Source: Brevundimonas pishanensis
GTDB taxonomy: Bacteria > Pseudomonadota > Alphaproteobacteria > Caulobacterales > Caulobacteraceae
Length of the DNA stretch: 64,000 nucleotides
Direction: 5' to 3'
Assembly (NCBI RefSeq): GCF_022750635.1
Contig: NZ_JAJKBG010000004.1
Span: 62,001 to 126,000 of the forward strand
The position numbers were made by a program, and so were the translations under genes. Position 1 is the stretch's first letter. Every line of letters begins with the position of its first letter. The notes beneath the pieces were generated by a model. It worked only from the letters and a program-made list of their open reading frames with translations. It made no database searches and had not been told where the DNA came from. This document shows, in pieces, positions 8,000 through 16,162 of the stretch.

Positions 8000-8070
8000 G
8001 TGCTGCTCCTGAACTGTTAGTCAGGTGGCTGTCGCATTGAACGGCGGAAGGGTCAAACGAGGTGGCCGCG
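7965..8070. repeat. Direct repeat copy B
   Basis: This is a gap-free partner of 7145-7250, about 85 % identical by eye. The divergence suggests an old duplication. Between the two copies lies the DUF2199 gene. The stretch 7871-8152 holds no other gene that I can support. Confidence 0.85.
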
Positions 8071-8152
8071 CCATCCTAACGTCCGTTTGCCGCTTGCTGA
8101 CTTATCTCTTGCGCTCCGTTGCGAACATTTAGAACGCGGATAATGGTTCACT

Positions 8153-8659
8153 ATGGAAAACCATCAGCCTGACCTTGGCCTAGGCCTGGCCCCTAACGCG
8201 ACGCTCATCCTTGCTAAGATCACAGAACCGTCGACGAACGATCTCCAACTTATAGTGGTTGAAGCCAAGCGCCAAAGCGAAGCTGTCTCGACCATCTTGG
8301 GGCCCGCAAATCCCGTAGTTCCAGACGCGTCATCGCGAGGCTTCGAACTCACTTGGCGGAATTACGTAGCCTACGTCGTCAGAAATGAGAGTTACTGTCA
8401 ACAAGAGCCGGGAGAACCTTCATCGTCTGGGCGCATAGGCACGCATCGTCATGACAGTGCATTTCTAACATACGTCGCCACCACCACGTTCGCGACCGAT
8501 GAACCCGGCCCTCTCACGCAGTGGTTTAACAATGCCGACTGGCATTGCATTGACGTAGTCAGCGACACCGGCCCAGAAATCCGTGAACTGACACCCGAAG
8601 TACTCAAACGATTGCTCGCAGAGCTTGACGCTCCGGTCACGACCTATGATCGATTATGA
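8153..8659 (+). CDS. Hypothetical protein, function unknown
   Basis: I do not recognise this 168-residue protein. It has no signal peptide and no membrane helix. It alternates strand-like segments (ATLILAKIT, LQLIVVEAK) with a polar middle, a Trp-containing segment (TQWFNNADWHCIDVV) and a C-terminal helix (TPEVLKRLLAELDAP). Codon use and base composition resemble the DUF2199 gene more than the housekeeping genes around. The upstream region holds the decayed repeat copy, and no convincing Shine-Dalgarno is seen. It is probably part of an accessory patch. Confidence 0.5.
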   Translation: MENHQPDLGLGLAPNATLILAKITEPSTNDLQLIVVEAKRQSEAVSTILGPANPVVPDASSRGFELTWRNYVAYVVRNESYCQQEPGEPSSSGRIGTHRHDSAFLTYVATTTFATDEPGPLTQWFNNADWHCIDVVSDTGPEIRELTPEVLKRLLAELDAPVTTYDRL

Positions 8660-8798
8660 AGCTTAGGATATCTCTTCGGCTTTCTACCCAAAACTGACAT
8701 TTATCAGTTCTGTAATAGCCCAAGCATTCAGCTCTCACATCCACAAGCGTAGCTACTTGGTCGCACGCAGACATTAGCTCCGCCTATAAACTGTACCC

Positions 8799-9320
8799 AT
8801 GAAACACGCTATCTTGCTCGCAATGGCTGTTCTCTCGTGTGCGATTTCGGGTTGCGGAAAGGTCGGAACGAGCGAGCCAGCCTACACAGCATCCCTCAAG
8901 GTCGAGGCTGAGCCGTGCACATCATACTGCCGATTTGTGATCGTTCGCCTGAGAGTCGAAAACACCGGCAACGAAGTTCTATGCGTTCCGAGCGTCTACG
9001 ATGACACGACCGGACAGGCTGCGCTTTTCCTAAAAGATCGCGCCAGTCATGAGCAAATTAATCTCGCGCGATCTTACGACCCTAAGAGATTTTCGAGCAG
9101 ACACTACCAACGCCACATGTTGGACTTTTTTGACCTTCCTCAAACGGTCATTCAGCCCGGCGGTCATCACGATTTTAAGCTGACGTTTGACGGAGAGTTC
9201 GAGCTCAGAGATCAGCCAACGGATGCTATGCTCAGGCTCGTCGCTTTTCGTTGCCGTGCTGTTTCGGCCAAGCCCGACGCAATGTTTCAGGACCTACGTT
9301 CAGAAGTGACATTTAAGTAG
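8799..9320 (+). CDS. Hypothetical lipoprotein
   Basis: A 173-residue predicted lipoprotein. The N-terminus MKHAILLAMAVLSC is followed by a lipobox ISGC (Cys at about residue 19). The mature part begins with Ser/Glu-rich spacer sequence. It then has a beta-rich domain with LKVEAEPCTSYCRFVIVRLRVENTGNEVLCVPSVYDD, which reads like an Ig/CARDB-type fold (VENTGN), and ends with further strands. Four cysteines may form disulfides. It is a single plus-strand gene in the A+T-richer accessory patch. No family name can be given. Confidence 0.6.
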   Translation: MKHAILLAMAVLSCAISGCGKVGTSEPAYTASLKVEAEPCTSYCRFVIVRLRVENTGNEVLCVPSVYDDTTGQAALFLKDRASHEQINLARSYDPKRFSSRHYQRHMLDFFDLPQTVIQPGGHHDFKLTFDGEFELRDQPTDAMLRLVAFRCRAVSAKPDAMFQDLRSEVTFK

Positions 9321-9422
9321 CAGCACAAAGTCCGATCAAGACTTTCGCACCCAGCGTCGCGTCCGCCCCGTTGTGGCCTTCTGTCTCGTCCCGCATAGCT
9401 CGTTGTCTTGAGGAAATGGGCG

Positions 9423-9848
9423 ATGCGACGAGTCTGGCACTTACCGACACTACGATCTACCGTCGCGCTGCTTGGACTGATCGCATTAGCGAGTTGCCAG
9501 CACTTGGGCGAAGCGGTGATCACCGGACCTCTGGAAGCTCCCGAAATGCAAGCTCGCGCGGGAGGCATTTGGAGCCGACGCCTACCTTGCCTGAATGAGG
9601 CTAAAATTACTCACGGGGCTACCACGATGTGGCGTATCTCTTCCCAGGGTGACAAGTGCGTCGAGGTGCGCAGGCTTAGATACGGGACCGTACCAGAGGA
9701 TTTCATTCAAGACGCTCAAGCCAAACCGCTCCAACCGGACATAACCTATGACGTGCATGTAGACGGTTGGACGGCTCAGATGCCTAACGTGCCCTTTCAG
9801 GCATGGGGCAGGTTCACGTTTCAAGATGGACGCTGGACTAAGCCTTAG
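9423..9848 (+). CDS. Hypothetical lipoprotein
   Basis: A 141-residue predicted lipoprotein. I choose the ATG at 9423 because GAGG lies about nine bases upstream; the alternative is a TTG at 9408. The signal segment is Leu/Ala-rich and ends in ALASC, with the lipid-carrying Cys near residue 25. The mature domain has two further Cys (RLPCLNEA, DKCVEV), a run of strands and the terminal segment WGRFTFQDGRWTKP. I know no family. It closes the group of orphan genes between the ArsC-like gene and the VIT transporter. Confidence 0.55.
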   Translation: MRRVWHLPTLRSTVALLGLIALASCQHLGEAVITGPLEAPEMQARAGGIWSRRLPCLNEAKITHGATTMWRISSQGDKCVEVRRLRYGTVPEDFIQDAQAKPLQPDITYDVHVDGWTAQMPNVPFQAWGRFTFQDGRWTKP

Positions 9849-10002
9849 TCGTCGAATGTCCGCGCAGCTGCCACACAAGTTTCCGCGAGCGTAAGGCTGG
9901 TCTGAAGGGCCGATTCCGCTCGGTCCAGCCAAGTTTTGACTTGCGTCCGACCATATTGGGTCCAAGCTTTGCTTTGTCTGGCACAGGTTTGGAAATTGGC
10001 TC

Positions 10003-10692
10003 ATGGCGCATCGAGAAACTCACCGGTTTGATCGCATTGGGTGGCTTCGTGCCGCCGTTTTGGGCGCAAATGACGGCCTTGTCTCCACCGCCAGTCTGGT
10101 GGTGGGCGTGGCGGCGGCGTCGGCTTCGCACAGCGGCATTCTGGTTGCCGGTATCGCGGGTCTGGTGGCTGGCGCAATGTCGATGGCGGCGGGTGAGTAT
10201 GTCTCCGTAAGTTCGCAATCGGACACGGAAAAGGCCGACTTGGCCCGCGAGCGGGATGAGCTGGCCAACATGCCCGAAGCCGAAGTTGCCGAGTTGCGAA
10301 ACATCTACATCAAGCGCGGGGTCTCGCCCGATGTCGCGGAGACGGTGGCGCGTCAAATGATGGAGCATGACGCCTTGGGTGCCCATGCGCGAGACGAGTT
10401 GGGCATTTCTGAGATTACTGCCGCCAAGCCGATACAGGCGGCGATCACATCCGCCGCGACGTTCTCTGCCGGTGCAGCTATTCCCTTGGCAGTAGCCGCC
10501 CTCGCGCCCTTGTCTTTCACCGTCCCTGCCGTATTCGGCTCGGCCTTGGCAGGATTGGCGATACTGGGTGTGATGGGCGCCAAAACCGGCGGAGCCCCCG
10601 TCACACGCTCCGTCGTTAGGGTCATTTTCTGGGGCATTCTGGCGATGGCCATAACCGCAGGCGTAGGCAAGCTGTTTGGCGTTGCAGTCTAG
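10003..10692 (+). CDS. VIT/CCC1-family iron or manganese transporter
   Basis: A 229-residue inner-membrane protein of the VIT1/CCC1 family, which exports Fe2+ or Mn2+ from the cytoplasm. The family's first helix carries the metal-site residues in AAVLGANDGLVS. The next helix has AGAMSMAAGEYVSVSSQ. A cytoplasmic Glu-rich metal-binding loop follows (ERDELANMPEAEVAEL), with HDALGAHARDELG after it. Three C-terminal helices complete the five-helix topology. The start at 10003 fits the family. It is a single gene. No metal-responsive regulator or riboswitch was recognised in the upstream 150 bases. Confidence 0.88.
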   Translation: MAHRETHRFDRIGWLRAAVLGANDGLVSTASLVVGVAAASASHSGILVAGIAGLVAGAMSMAAGEYVSVSSQSDTEKADLARERDELANMPEAEVAELRNIYIKRGVSPDVAETVARQMMEHDALGAHARDELGISEITAAKPIQAAITSAATFSAGAAIPLAVAALAPLSFTVPAVFGSALAGLAILGVMGAKTGGAPVTRSVVRVIFWGILAMAITAGVGKLFGVAV

Positions 10693-10812
10693 GTTAGGCA
10701 CCGCACTTTTTGGCGCTGATAGCGCCGATACTCGCCCTAAATAACAACGTCGTGCGCGGGCGTTGTGGATGCGCAATGCGGGTGGCAGGGTAGCCCAAAC
10801 GGAAGGTCCCCC

Positions 10813-11277
10813 ATGTTTGCTTCAGTCGTTGTTTCGTTAGTCGCCAGTCTCTCTGTTCAGGAACAGGCCCCCTCCTCGCTCGACGGCGTGATCTCCAGCC
10901 ATTCACAGCAATACGCCTTTCAGCGTCCCAATCCGGGCATCCATTTTTCGCCGACAGGCGCGGCCCGCTATGCCATGCAGCAGGGGTGCATTCCCCACAT
11001 CATGACCGGTCGGCCAGCCGGAGAATTCGTAAGCACCGCAGCGTCCGGGCGTCGCAACGCCGCTCCGGGTCAATACACCATCTCCACGGTCGTCACCCTT
11101 AAAGAAGACCCGGGCGGATCGTGCACCATTATGGCCACACGGGGCGAGCCGGAGCGCCTCCGAGCCGAAATGCTCGGCGTCTTTAGCGAGGCGGGAGCCA
11201 CCAGTACAGTGTCGCTCGACACAGGTGTGGGTTCTCGGGACTCCAATGGAATTTCCGTCAGGAGCTGCACTGTCTGA
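10813..11277 (+). CDS. Hypothetical secreted protein
   Basis: A 154-residue protein of unknown function with a short hydrophobic N-terminus (MFASVVVSLVASLSV), read as a signal peptide. The ATG at 10813 follows GGAAGG at suitable distance; an upstream in-frame ATG at 10765 adds unlikely sequence. The mature part contains YAMQQGC near residue 60, GGSCTIMA near 100 and a C-terminal SCTV. The spaced cysteines suggest disulfides. It resembles small periplasmic proteins common in Caulobacteraceae, with no functional clue. The following 260 bases up to 11540 hold no gene I can support. Confidence 0.5.
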   Translation: MFASVVVSLVASLSVQEQAPSSLDGVISSHSQQYAFQRPNPGIHFSPTGAARYAMQQGCIPHIMTGRPAGEFVSTAASGRRNAAPGQYTISTVVTLKEDPGGSCTIMATRGEPERLRAEMLGVFSEAGATSTVSLDTGVGSRDSNGISVRSCTV

Positions 11278-11509
11278 CGCTCAATGGCCGCCCGCTTTAT
11301 CTGCTGATGTCTTCCTCCACGGCCTCGAACCGACCCCGCCTGATGGCCAGTCTGGGATCAGACCAGAACGGCGATTGCGCCTCTCGCGGACATACAGCCA
11401 ACCGCCCTCAGGCCCGCTGACGAGGGGCATCGCAAGCTCGGCTTCAGCGCGAGAGTGGCGGTCAGGAATGGCCACTATAGCGGGGGATACGACGAACCTT
11501 CTCCCGCAC

Positions 11510-11530
11510 CTGTCGTTATAAAAACGACAG
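11510..11530 (+). promoter_or_regulatory. Hairpin at the ribosome-binding site of the DUF4893-like gene
   Basis: CTGTCGTT (11510-11517) and AACGACAG (11523-11530) form a perfect 8-bp stem with a five-base A/T loop. The end of the stem overlaps the Shine-Dalgarno (CAGGAGA), so folding could limit translation. It could equally be an operator. Confidence 0.35.
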
Positions 11531-11540
11531 GAGACTTTCC

Positions 11541-12266
11541 ATGACGCTTCATCCCGCCCTGAGTTTTTCCGCCGCAGCTCTTATGCTGATGATGGGCGGG
11601 TGCGAGCGAGAGCCCGCGCCCACGACAACGCCGGCCCCGCCAGAGCCTGTGGTCGCGCCCCCGCTCCCTGAAACCACAACCAATCCCCTCGCCGCCGCCG
11701 AGCCTGCGCAAGGGCTGCAAGGGGGCACCGATGACTGGCAAAAGGTCATGTCCGCCGAAGACAAGGACCGTATGGCGCGTCTCAACCAAGCATGGTCGAG
11801 CGCTCTGAAATCGGCCAACAGCGACGTCGAAAATCGCGGTGCGATCAAGGCGCTATCCGCTCTGGCCCGACCCGACGCTGCTTTGGAAGGGCGACTTCCG
11901 CCACCACCGGGGACCTATCGGTGCCGCACCTTGAAACTGGGTTCGAGAGGGGCGGTGGGGCTCGACTATGTCGCCTATCCCTATTTCCGGTGCCGGGTTG
12001 AGCTCACGGCGGGCGGCGACCTGATCCTTGAGAAGGTTAGCGGCAGCCAGCGCTTCAAAGGACTCCTCTATCCCGACACCAACACGCGACTGGTCTATGT
12101 CGGTACGCAGGCGTGGGGCGACGAGCAGGGATTCCCCACATATGGCCAACAGCCCGAACGTGACGAGTCCGGCGTTTTAGAGCGCATTGGCCCATCGCAA
12201 TGGCGACTGGTCATTCCCTTCCCCAAACAGGAATCCCGCCTCAACATTATCGAAATCGTCCGCTGA
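11541..12266 (+). CDS. DUF4893-like lipoprotein
   Basis: A 241-residue lipoprotein. The signal is MTLHPALSFSAAALMLMMGGC with the lipid Cys at about residue 21. A long Pro/Thr/Ala-rich spacer follows (about 25-60). The domain beginning at DDWQKVMSAEDKDRMARLNQAW fits the DUF4893 pattern (W...D..RL..L..AW..AL). It continues with PPGTYRCRTLKLG and YPYFRCRVE, where two Cys could pair. Its function is unknown. A stable hairpin overlaps its ribosome-binding site. Confidence 0.65.
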   Translation: MTLHPALSFSAAALMLMMGGCEREPAPTTTPAPPEPVVAPPLPETTTNPLAAAEPAQGLQGGTDDWQKVMSAEDKDRMARLNQAWSSALKSANSDVENRGAIKALSALARPDAALEGRLPPPPGTYRCRTLKLGSRGAVGLDYVAYPYFRCRVELTAGGDLILEKVSGSQRFKGLLYPDTNTRLVYVGTQAWGDEQGFPTYGQQPERDESGVLERIGPSQWRLVIPFPKQESRLNIIEIVR

Positions 12267-12348
12267 ACGCTGATCATCGGTAGATTTCGGAGCCTAAACT
12301 TGGTCTGGTCCGTTCAGTCGGGTCGGACAGGTTTTCAGCGGGGCATCC

Positions 12349-13983
12349 ATGCATATCAGTCGGTTTACGGTTCTGGCGATCTGTCTGGTGCTGGCAGTGG
12401 TCTTTCTGGTCTCTCTGCTTTGGAACATCGGATTCTGGCCGCTGGCTGTGGTATTCTGCGCACTGGCGGCCTTGGGGCTTTACGATCTGACCCAGCCGCG
12501 CCATTCCGTGCGCCGAAACTATCCGATCATCGGTAATTTCCGCTGGCTTTTCGAAGCCTTACGCCCGGAACTTCGCCAATATCTTTTTGAATCCGACAAC
12601 GAGGCGACACCCTTCTCGCGCAGCCAGCGCTCGCTGGTCTATGCCCGCGCTAAGGGGGAAAGCAGCGAACGCGCCTTTGGCACACTGCTGGACGTTTATA
12701 ACGACCGGTACGAGTTCATCGCCCCGTCGATCCGCCCCGCGCCGGTGGCCAGCCTCGACACCTTGCGCGTCACCATCGGCGGGCCGCAGTGCAAGCAGCC
12801 CTACTCTGCCTCGCTGTTCAATATCTCGGCTATGAGCTTTGGCTCACTCAGCGCGAATGCTATCCGCGCCCTGAACAAGGGGGCCAAGGCAGGCAGTTTC
12901 TATCACGACACCGGCGAAGGCGGTCTCAGCCCCTATCACCGCGAGGGTGACGGCGACATCGTCTGGGAAATCGGCAGCGGCTATTTCGGATGCCGCACGC
13001 TGGACGGGAAGTTCGATCCTGAACGCTTCGTCCAGAACGCCACCTTGCCCCAGGTGAAGATGATCGAGATCAAGATCAGCCAAGGGGCCAAGCCCGGCCA
13101 TGGCGGCATCCTTCCCGGTCCGAAGGTCACCCCAGAGATTGCCGAAATCCGCGGTGTAGCCGTAGGCGTGGATTGCATCTCTCCGCCCTATCACACGGCC
13201 TTCAACACGCCGGTCGAGATGATGCATTTCATTGCGCAATTGCGTGAACTGTCCGGCGGCAAGCCCGTTGGGTTCAAGCTCTGCATCGGTCACCCGTGGG
13301 AGTTCATGGGCATCGTCAAGGCCATGCTGGAGACTAGCATCCTGCCTGACTTCATTGTCGTGGACGGTGCCGAGGGCGGCACAGGCGCAGCCCCGCTGGA
13401 GTTCGCCAACCACATCGGCGCGCCGCTGCGCGAAGGTCTGCTGCTGGTGCACAACACGCTGCTGGGTGCGAACCTGCGCCAGCACATCCGCATCGGCGCG
13501 GCAGGCAAGGTGATCAGCGCGTTTGATATTGCCAGCCTGCTTGCGATGGGGGCGGATTATACGAATGCCGGACGCGGCTTCATGTTCGCGCTAGGTTGTA
13601 TCCAGTCCCTGACCTGCAACACCAACAAATGTCCCACGGGCGTGGCCACCCAAGACCCGTCACGCCAGCGTGCCCTCGTGGTGCCGGACAAGGCCCAGCG
13701 CGTCGCGACCTATCACAACAGCACCATGCACGCTTTGGCCGAAATGCTGGCCGCCGCCGGTATCGCCAAGCCGGAGGACCTCGGCCCCCAGCATCTGGTT
13801 CGCCGTATCAGCCAGTCGGAAATCCGCCTCTACTCCCAGATCCACACCTTCCTGAAGCCGGGCGAGCTGCTGGAACAGGGCGAACAGCACCCCTTCTATG
13901 GCCTGTCGTGGAAGCTGGCCGACGCGCATAGCTTCGTCGCGGAGAAAGGTTATTCAGCCTTCAACGATCTGGAGATGAAATGA
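12349..13983 (+). CDS. Membrane-anchored FMN-binding glutamate-synthase-like protein
   Basis: A 544-residue protein with two N-terminal transmembrane helices (about residues 7-27 and 29-47) followed by a GltB-type FMN-binding TIM barrel. Typical segments are MSFGSLSANAIRALNKGAK, GEGGLSPYH, QGAKPGHGGILPG, VDGAEGGTGAAP, and GADYTNAGRGFMFALGC followed by Cys-rich TCNTNKCPTGVAT, the 3Fe-4S ligand region. It lacks the glutamine amidotransferase domain, so it is not a complete glutamate synthase. Its true electron donor and substrate are unknown. The stop overlaps the start of the DUF1697 gene by four bases, implying co-translation. Confidence 0.85.
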   Translation: MHISRFTVLAICLVLAVVFLVSLLWNIGFWPLAVVFCALAALGLYDLTQPRHSVRRNYPIIGNFRWLFEALRPELRQYLFESDNEATPFSRSQRSLVYARAKGESSERAFGTLLDVYNDRYEFIAPSIRPAPVASLDTLRVTIGGPQCKQPYSASLFNISAMSFGSLSANAIRALNKGAKAGSFYHDTGEGGLSPYHREGDGDIVWEIGSGYFGCRTLDGKFDPERFVQNATLPQVKMIEIKISQGAKPGHGGILPGPKVTPEIAEIRGVAVGVDCISPPYHTAFNTPVEMMHFIAQLRELSGGKPVGFKLCIGHPWEFMGIVKAMLETSILPDFIVVDGAEGGTGAAPLEFANHIGAPLREGLLLVHNTLLGANLRQHIRIGAAGKVISAFDIASLLAMGADYTNAGRGFMFALGCIQSLTCNTNKCPTGVATQDPSRQRALVVPDKAQRVATYHNSTMHALAEMLAAAGIAKPEDLGPQHLVRRISQSEIRLYSQIHTFLKPGELLEQGEQHPFYGLSWKLADAHSFVAEKGYSAFNDLEMK

Positions 13984-14495
13984 CCGCCTACGTAGCCCTT
14001 GTCCGCGCGGTCAATGTCGGCGGCACTGGCAAGCTGCCCATGAGCGAACTTCTGGCCATGTGCGAGGCCGCAGGGTTCACGAATGCGAAAACCTATATCG
14101 CCAGCGGCAATGTCGTCTTTCAGAGCGACCTGAGCGAACATCCGATCAAGCTCGCGTTAGAGAACGCCTTGGCCGCCTATGCCGGAAAGCCGGTCGGGGT
14201 TTGCGTTCGAACCTACGAGGAAATGAAGCAGGTGCTTGCGGCAAACCCGTTTGCTCACGCCCCCGGAAACCGCGTGAATACGTTGTTTCTGGATGAGGCA
14301 CCGCCCCAGGATGCCGTCACTGACGCCAGGCACCTTAAAGGGGAAGAGATCATCCTTGGCATGCGCGAAATCTACGTTCACTACCCGGATGGAATGGGCG
14401 GGTCGAAGCTGGTCATCCCCGCCGCTAACAAGGGCACCATGCGCAACATGAACACGGTTGCGAAACTGACCGAGATGTCCGCCGCCCTAAGCTGA
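13980..14495 (+). CDS. DUF1697-family protein
   Basis: A 171-residue cytoplasmic protein beginning MTAYVALVRAVNVGGTGKLPM, the DUF1697 signature (ALLRGINVGG...MA.L). It continues with TYIASGNVVFQS and ends with a conserved region NKGTMRNMNTVAKL (usually R.W.T...L). The family is widespread, but its reaction is unknown to me. The ATGA overlap with the preceding gene shows that the two are made from one transcript, though no functional link is obvious. It converges with the XRE regulator. Confidence 0.88.
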   Translation: MTAYVALVRAVNVGGTGKLPMSELLAMCEAAGFTNAKTYIASGNVVFQSDLSEHPIKLALENALAAYAGKPVGVCVRTYEEMKQVLAANPFAHAPGNRVNTLFLDEAPPQDAVTDARHLKGEEIILGMREIYVHYPDGMGGSKLVIPAANKGTMRNMNTVAKLTEMSAALS

Positions 14496-14503
14496 TCATT
14501 TCA

Positions 14504-14710
14504 CTACGACCAGCTGAATGCCTGCTCTAACGGCACACCGAACACCTCGGCGATCTTGAAGGCTGTTTCCAGCGACGGCGAGTATTTGCCTTGTTCGATC
14601 GCGGCGATGGTTTGGCGGGTAACGCCGACACGCTGGCCCAGTTCGGCCTGCGTCATCTCGCCTGCGTGAAAGCGCAAAGTACGGATGGTGTTATGAATCG
14701 ACTTAGCCAT
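14504..14710 (-). CDS. XRE-family transcriptional regulator (YozG-like)
   Basis: A 68-residue protein that is almost entirely a Cro/CI helix-turn-helix: [47 protein letters not shown]. This short form is the typical partner of small membrane proteins. The ATG at 14710 overlaps the preceding membrane-protein gene by eight bases (ATGGCTAA), so the pair is translationally coupled. It probably represses its own operon: a perfect 12-bp palindrome lies just downstream of the operon's -10 element. Confidence 0.9.
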   Translation of the reverse strand: MAKSIHNTIRTLRFHAGEMTQAELGQRVGVTRQTIAAIEQGKYSPSLETAFKIAEVFGVPLEQAFSWS

Positions 14711-15131
14711 GGACACCCCGACGGTAGCCCATGATGACCATGACGTCGCGAACGATCTCGCTGATCACCACCACGGCAAAGGTGCCATTGACGATCTTAT
14801 AGGCAGGCTCGGTGAACGGCGCGACGCCCCCCACGATCAGCACTCCAATCATCATCACCGCATAGGCCACCGATGTCGCTTTGCGGTCGATGGCGCGGTC
14901 ACGCTCGTCCGCCTTGTGGCTGGCATCGCGTCGGGCAGCGAGGAAGATGGCTAGACTGCCCGCCGCCGTAATCAGGCCGTGCAGCGCCGCAACCGGACCA
15001 AAGCTGCGGACGATATCGAGCATGTCGTTCTTGCCGAACTCCACCGCCGGGCCCGCAACGCCGAAATAGTAGGCATAGGTCAGCAGGAACCCGAGCAGCG
15101 TTAGCCACGCCATTTTTTCCCGAAAAGCCAT
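14703..15131 (-). CDS. Four-helix membrane protein paired with the XRE regulator
   Basis: A 142-residue integral membrane protein with four predicted helices (about residues 9-28, 44-63, 84-103 and 110-130) and a charged loop [20 protein letters not shown] choose the ATG at 15131, which follows AAGGAGA. The longer frame upstream runs through the promoter. Such proteins commonly sit before YozG-like regulators (DUF2178-like arrangement) and have no known role. The promoter is described separately. Confidence 0.65.
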   Translation of the reverse strand: MAFREKMAWLTLLGFLLTYAYYFGVAGPAVEFGKNDMLDIVRSFGPVAALHGLITAAGSLAIFLAARRDASHKADERDRAIDRKATSVAYAVMMIGVLIVGGVAPFTEPAYKIVNGTFAVVVISEIVRDVMVIMGYRRGVHG

Positions 15132-15144
15132 GATCCGTGTCTCC

Positions 15145-15185
15145 TTGTTCGAACAACAAGAATACTTTAACGCACCTTGAGTCAA
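15145..15185 (-). promoter_or_regulatory. Promoter and palindromic operator of the membrane protein-XRE operon
   Basis: On the minus strand, TTGACT (15180-15185) and TATTCT (15159-15164) form -35 and -10 elements with 15 bases between them. The perfect palindrome TTGTTCGAACAA (15145-15156) follows directly, in the position of an operator. The ribosome-binding site AAGGAGA overlaps its far end. Confidence 0.5.
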
Positions 15186-15255
15186 ATACATTTAACACGA
15201 AGTTCGATTTTTCGTACCTTCTCTCGCGGAAATGTCTTGGCCCTATAGGCTCGTC

Positions 15256-16086
15256 TTAGTCGCTCATGAGGATACGGCCGCCAAACAGCGCGACCAGCAA
15301 ACAGCCCGTCCAAAGCAGCGCAAATCCCCAGATGCGGACGTCGCCCAGCTCCCAAACCGCGACACTGCAAAGACCCGCGTTGCAAGCCGCCATAAAGGGT
15401 ACAGCCGATAGGGTAGCTACGATCCCCGCACCGATAAGCAGCGCCCAGCCCAAGCCCTTCGCCGTCTTGCGCGGTCCTCCGAGACCGACGAGGCGGGGCT
15501 TGGCAGTGTCCGGTGTCGCTGAGGCGTAGACCGCACCGGAGCGCGTTGTGGACCCGACCTGGGAGGCCAGCTTACGGCTCGCCTTTTGGGTAGCGTCCGC
15601 GGTCTGCGGCGATGGGCTGGACGATGATGGATAGTATGACGACGATGTTCGCTGCTCTGCCAGATAAGCCACGACCTGTGCGCTGTCGGCGTACCAAAGC
15701 CCGCTCTGCGGCAAAGCCCACCTCCCTCCAAGCTTCACCTTGGCCGGCTGTCCTGTGGCGGGGTCGATATATTCGCTGACGATCAGCTTTGGCTGCTTGC
15801 CTACCGTACTGAAAGCCGTGATCGCGCTCCACGGCATGTGGCGACTGGGTCCAAACGTTGGCCGAAAGATCAGCCCCCTACGGTCTAACTCCAGCTCTCG
15901 CGGCTTTACCACCTCCACCAAGGAAGCGAGCGATACCACGACGAACACGGTCGACAGCACCAGAATAAACACGGGCGGTGAACCGTCTCCGATGATCGCT
16001 TTCAGAAACAGAAAGGCCACGAATGTCGGGGTCAGGCCCGCGACAAGAGCCCCTAGTCGTGACGACCGGATAACCTCGGACTGCAT
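15256..16086 (-). CDS. Hypothetical membrane protein with a PH-like segment
   Basis: A 276-residue protein. Two N-terminal helices (about residues 10-28 and 38-58) are followed by a beta-rich stretch (PRELELDRRGLIFRPTFGPSRHMPWSAITAF), which looks like a short bacterial PH-type domain with its conserved Trp. A Ser-rich linker (about 140-165) leads to two further C-terminal helices. The start at 16086 is preferred to the longer frame because it gives a normal N-terminus. I know no function; comparable proteins are found as single genes in Caulobacteraceae. Confidence 0.55.
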   Translation of the reverse strand: MQSEVIRSSRLGALVAGLTPTFVAFLFLKAIIGDGSPPVFILVLSTVFVVVSLASLVEVVKPRELELDRRGLIFRPTFGPSRHMPWSAITAFSTVGKQPKLIVSEYIDPATGQPAKVKLGGRWALPQSGLWYADSAQVVAYLAEQRTSSSYYPSSSSPSPQTADATQKASRKLASQVGSTTRSGAVYASATPDTAKPRLVGLGGPRKTAKGLGWALLIGAGIVATLSAVPFMAACNAGLCSVAVWELGDVRIWGFALLWTGCLLVALFGGRILMSD

Positions 16087-16162
16087 TGCCGGCCCCTCCC
16101 CGAAGCACACTCAACTCATACCAAAGCACGATCAGACACAACGGGTTCATTGCTACGCCTGA

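Noticed and set aside
11281-11475. 64-residue minus-strand frame in the gap before the DUF4893-like gene
   Set aside because: There is no ribosome-binding site, no recognisable motif and no supporting context.
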